Shown in pieces: positions 61,574 to 64,000 of a DNA stretch of 64,000 nt (its first letter is position 1; every line of letters begins with the position of its first letter). This stretch comes from Stichopus chloronotus. Taxonomy: Eukaryota; Echinodermata; Holothuroidea; Aspidochirotida; Stichopodidae. The notes beneath the pieces were generated by a model. That model did no database searches. It was not told where the DNA came from and saw only the letters and a list, made by a program, of their open reading frames with translations. Where the stretch lies: NCBI GenBank assembly GCA_021234535.1, contig CM037840.1, positions 22,251,059 through 22,315,058 of the forward strand, read 5' to 3'. The position numbers and the translations under genes are program-made.

Positions 61574-64000
61574 CTACGAGTATAGGAGAGAGAGAGAGAA
61601 AGTACACCAATTCTTCAACAAAACTGTGTTACACTTGAGGTACAATTCCACCGATCATGAGGTACAGCACCTGTATCTACAATGAGACTGACAACCTGAA
61701 TACTGACAAAACTATTTGATAAGCCAGAACCAGATAGGAATAATCCAAAGCAGTTTAAATAATGTAATTTGTTTTTGCGGTTATTTACATTGCTGTGTGT
61801 TTGTCCTCACTTAACATGCATGATGTCTCTGAAGCCTCACCAATTCATCTTCATCAGATGATCAATTACTGCAAAGTTAAATGACTTTTGTGATTCCTTG
61901 CCAATAAGGGTTAAAAGTAAAAAACAAAAGACACTACATACCAATTTTGTTCAAGCACCTTATCCTTCAGGTTCAAGCACCTTATCCTTCTTGAGACAAT
62001 GTGCCTACAAGGTCTCAAACTATGACCTTTGCTGACCTAACATGACCTTTGACCTCAACAACAAAGACAGAGATGCTCTATTCATCAAGAGCTACCAATG
62101 TTAGCAGTTTGAAGTTCTAGCAACATTCACTTGCTGAGAAATCTCCCTTAATAGGTTTTCTTACTCTGGTGACCTGAAATGACCTTTGACATTTATAAAA
62201 AAAAAAATGGGGATCACCTACTTACATGCTACCAACACACCAGCTGTTAAGTTCATGCATTTTACCCTCATTGCAATGATGCATTTACAAGCTGAGCCAT
62301 CACATAACACACACACACTCATAGACACACACAATCAGCATTGCATAGATTCTTTGTGTGTTTCACCAAGGAACCAAAAAGTGATATTTATCCTTTTCAG
62401 TGCAACACTTCGATGTCTTCCTACAAAAAATGTCACATAAGCCCACATTTCATCAAAAGACAAATTTGCATATATGTTCCTTCTTCATTTGACTTTCAGT
62501 GTCACATGTTGAAATAATACACTTTTCTTTCTAACAAAGTGAAAAATGTGTGGTAGGATAGAGGGAAAAGCTTCTAGGCATTAGCACATGGACCCATTAA
62601 GTGTTCACAAGGGTAAGACACTGTATCATCATACAACAGCACCCCATACATCTTTACTCCACTCTTCATGCTGCATCAAAACCGATATCTGCCTCCTTGT
62701 ATTGCAGATGTAACTGCTTTTTTTTATCGACCATTTGTAGACCTGTATGAAGTTGCTTTAATAGATGCTATGGTTTTTCATTATACTGCACACGTTCAAC
62801 CACATGTTTCTAAATGTCAGACTGCTTCATGCATTAATCAACATCTTCAGTTCCTGTTATAATGCACTTATCTGACGACACCTACACAAACTTTGACGTA
62901 CTGTAGGTCTTTTTATCCAGTATCTGTTTCCATATTGAGAAAAAGAAACCGTTCTTTTACGACCTTTTGGAAGCAAGTGCGTGTCACATTGTCATCGAAA
63001 TAAAAACTGTGGCTACAAAATTTACAATTTTGGCAAAAAAACAAACTCCTGACACAAGAGAAAAATAAACCATGGACATCCTCCCACAGGAAATATAAAT
63101 AATAAAAAGAAAAACAGTCCAATAATGATGATACCTATAAACAAGAGATTAACTTTCAAGTTGTTTTTCAGGATGTCTGTGGGGGGAGTGTAACGTGTCA
63201 TAATGCCACAAGGAGCATATGGAAAAGTTGATAGGGGTAGGTGACACCTGATACTCATTATATGGTACGGTACAGTACAAAGCCATTGATCGCATGAAAT
63301 CATTGCTTTCCAGAGCCACAGAAGTGTACAGAATGAAAGATAAATCAAATTCTTCAAAGTCATCGGGAATTTCCCGCGGTAAATCAAATCAAGGGGGAAG
63401 GGGATCGGACAGAGATCGAGAAATTCTTATCGGTCAGCCTGAAAATTCCCCAGGAGAACCCATCCTGTTCTGAGTACTGTCATTAGCTATAATTCTGTTA
63501 ATGGTCCTAGTTAACAGCTGCAAACAAATGACAATCCCACAGCTTCGTTAGCACACTCCTGGTTTGGATCACTTTCTGCCAAAACACAAAATGGACCATG
63601 GTCCATGAAATTCTCCCTCTCCTCACCTCTCTCTCCTCCTAGAATTACACGCTGTTTGCAAGACTGTTACCTTTAAGGATTTCCACTGAAACTTGCATTA
63701 CTACGATTAATGGAGTCAAGCATGTCGTCAAACACGAACAAAAGGCTCTTTCTGATAGGAAACACAGCCAACAGTGTCAATAGATTTGACTTTGCCATTG
63801 CCTCCCAATGAAGGATTTGTTGGAAAACTGTCAAAAGATTCGCTTTGCCAAAAATCGTTACAACAAGAACTTATGACAGTGCAGACTCTACATCCATGAC
63901 AAAGAATTACCGACAAAATCTGAAAAAAAAAAAATCCAGTGTGAGAATTTCCTGTCTTAAAATGAGAAGAAGGATGGCTGAAGTTCTGTCATTGTTCAGG
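61574..64000 (-). other. ubr5: ubr5 upstream intron (partial)
   Basis: No further HECT-like coding segment was found on the minus strand up to the window end, so this is taken as intron. It has a 22-bp tandem duplication at 61949-61990 and TGACCTTTGAC words at 62030-62190. Frames on either strand show no family resemblance. Confidence 0.6.
61949..61990. repeat. 22-bp tandem duplication
   Basis: GTTCAAGCACCTTATCCTTC plus AG is followed at once by a second copy of the first 20 bases, with no substitutions. Confidence 0.92.

Noticed and set aside
61980..62200. TGACCTTTGACCT words as nuclear-receptor sites
   Set aside because: Similar words recur at 2.4-3.2 kb in non-coding DNA, so a dispersed repeat is the simpler explanation.
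1..64000. CRISPR arrays, operons, rRNA or tRNA genes
   Set aside because: No regular spacer arrays, no polycistronic coding clusters and no rRNA or tRNA signatures were seen; the sequence is eukaryotic in character.

Overview
The window reads as nuclear DNA of a metazoan, most likely a marine deuterostome (echinoderm-like; inferred, not proven). It is AT-rich, sparse in genes, has spliced exons with GT/AG junctions, and is full of decayed transposons, microsatellites and long G or C runs. Nothing looks bacterial: there are no operons or dense reading frames.

Only two protein-coding loci are well supported. (1) On the minus strand, 55542-61573, are the last three coding exons of ubr5, the HECT-type E3 ubiquitin ligase. 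They encode 151 residues through the catalytic cysteine to the stop. The splice phases agree exactly, and the rest of the gene lies beyond base 64000. (2) On the plus strand, 31256-32482, is an uninterrupted 408-residue leucine-rich-repeat protein. It has a signal peptide, N- and C-terminal cysteine caps, a Thr/Pro stalk and a hydrophobic tail, as expected of an extracellular, probably membrane-anchored receptor or adhesion protein.

The rest is mainly mobile-element debris. From left to right: 1-11 kb is non-coding with GAGTC-rich repeats and diverged duplicates. At 11.4 kb is a complete hAT-type MITE. At 12.1-13.5 and 17.0-17.9 kb are the front and back parts of CR1/L2-like LINE sequence. 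At 19.6-20.5 kb is a foldback element built of ~52-bp subrepeats. A MITE with TTAA flanks lies at 24.7 kb. A retroelement gag-like relic (30.4-30.9 kb) precedes the LRR gene. A worn satellite-like array (~160-176-bp units) occupies 35.0-36.7 kb. There is an ATC microsatellite at 41.7 kb and a ~65-bp minisatellite that ends in an inversion at 45.7-46.2 kb. A second TTAA MITE family lies at 49.8 kb (again in the ubr5 intron at 60.3 kb), a second complete hAT element at 50.8 kb, and a second copy of the first TTAA family at 52.7 kb.

No multi-gene system is visible. The most interesting items are the LRR gene, the 52-bp-subrepeat foldback, the two TTAA families that share outer termini, and the many G/C homopolymers left of ~52 kb.
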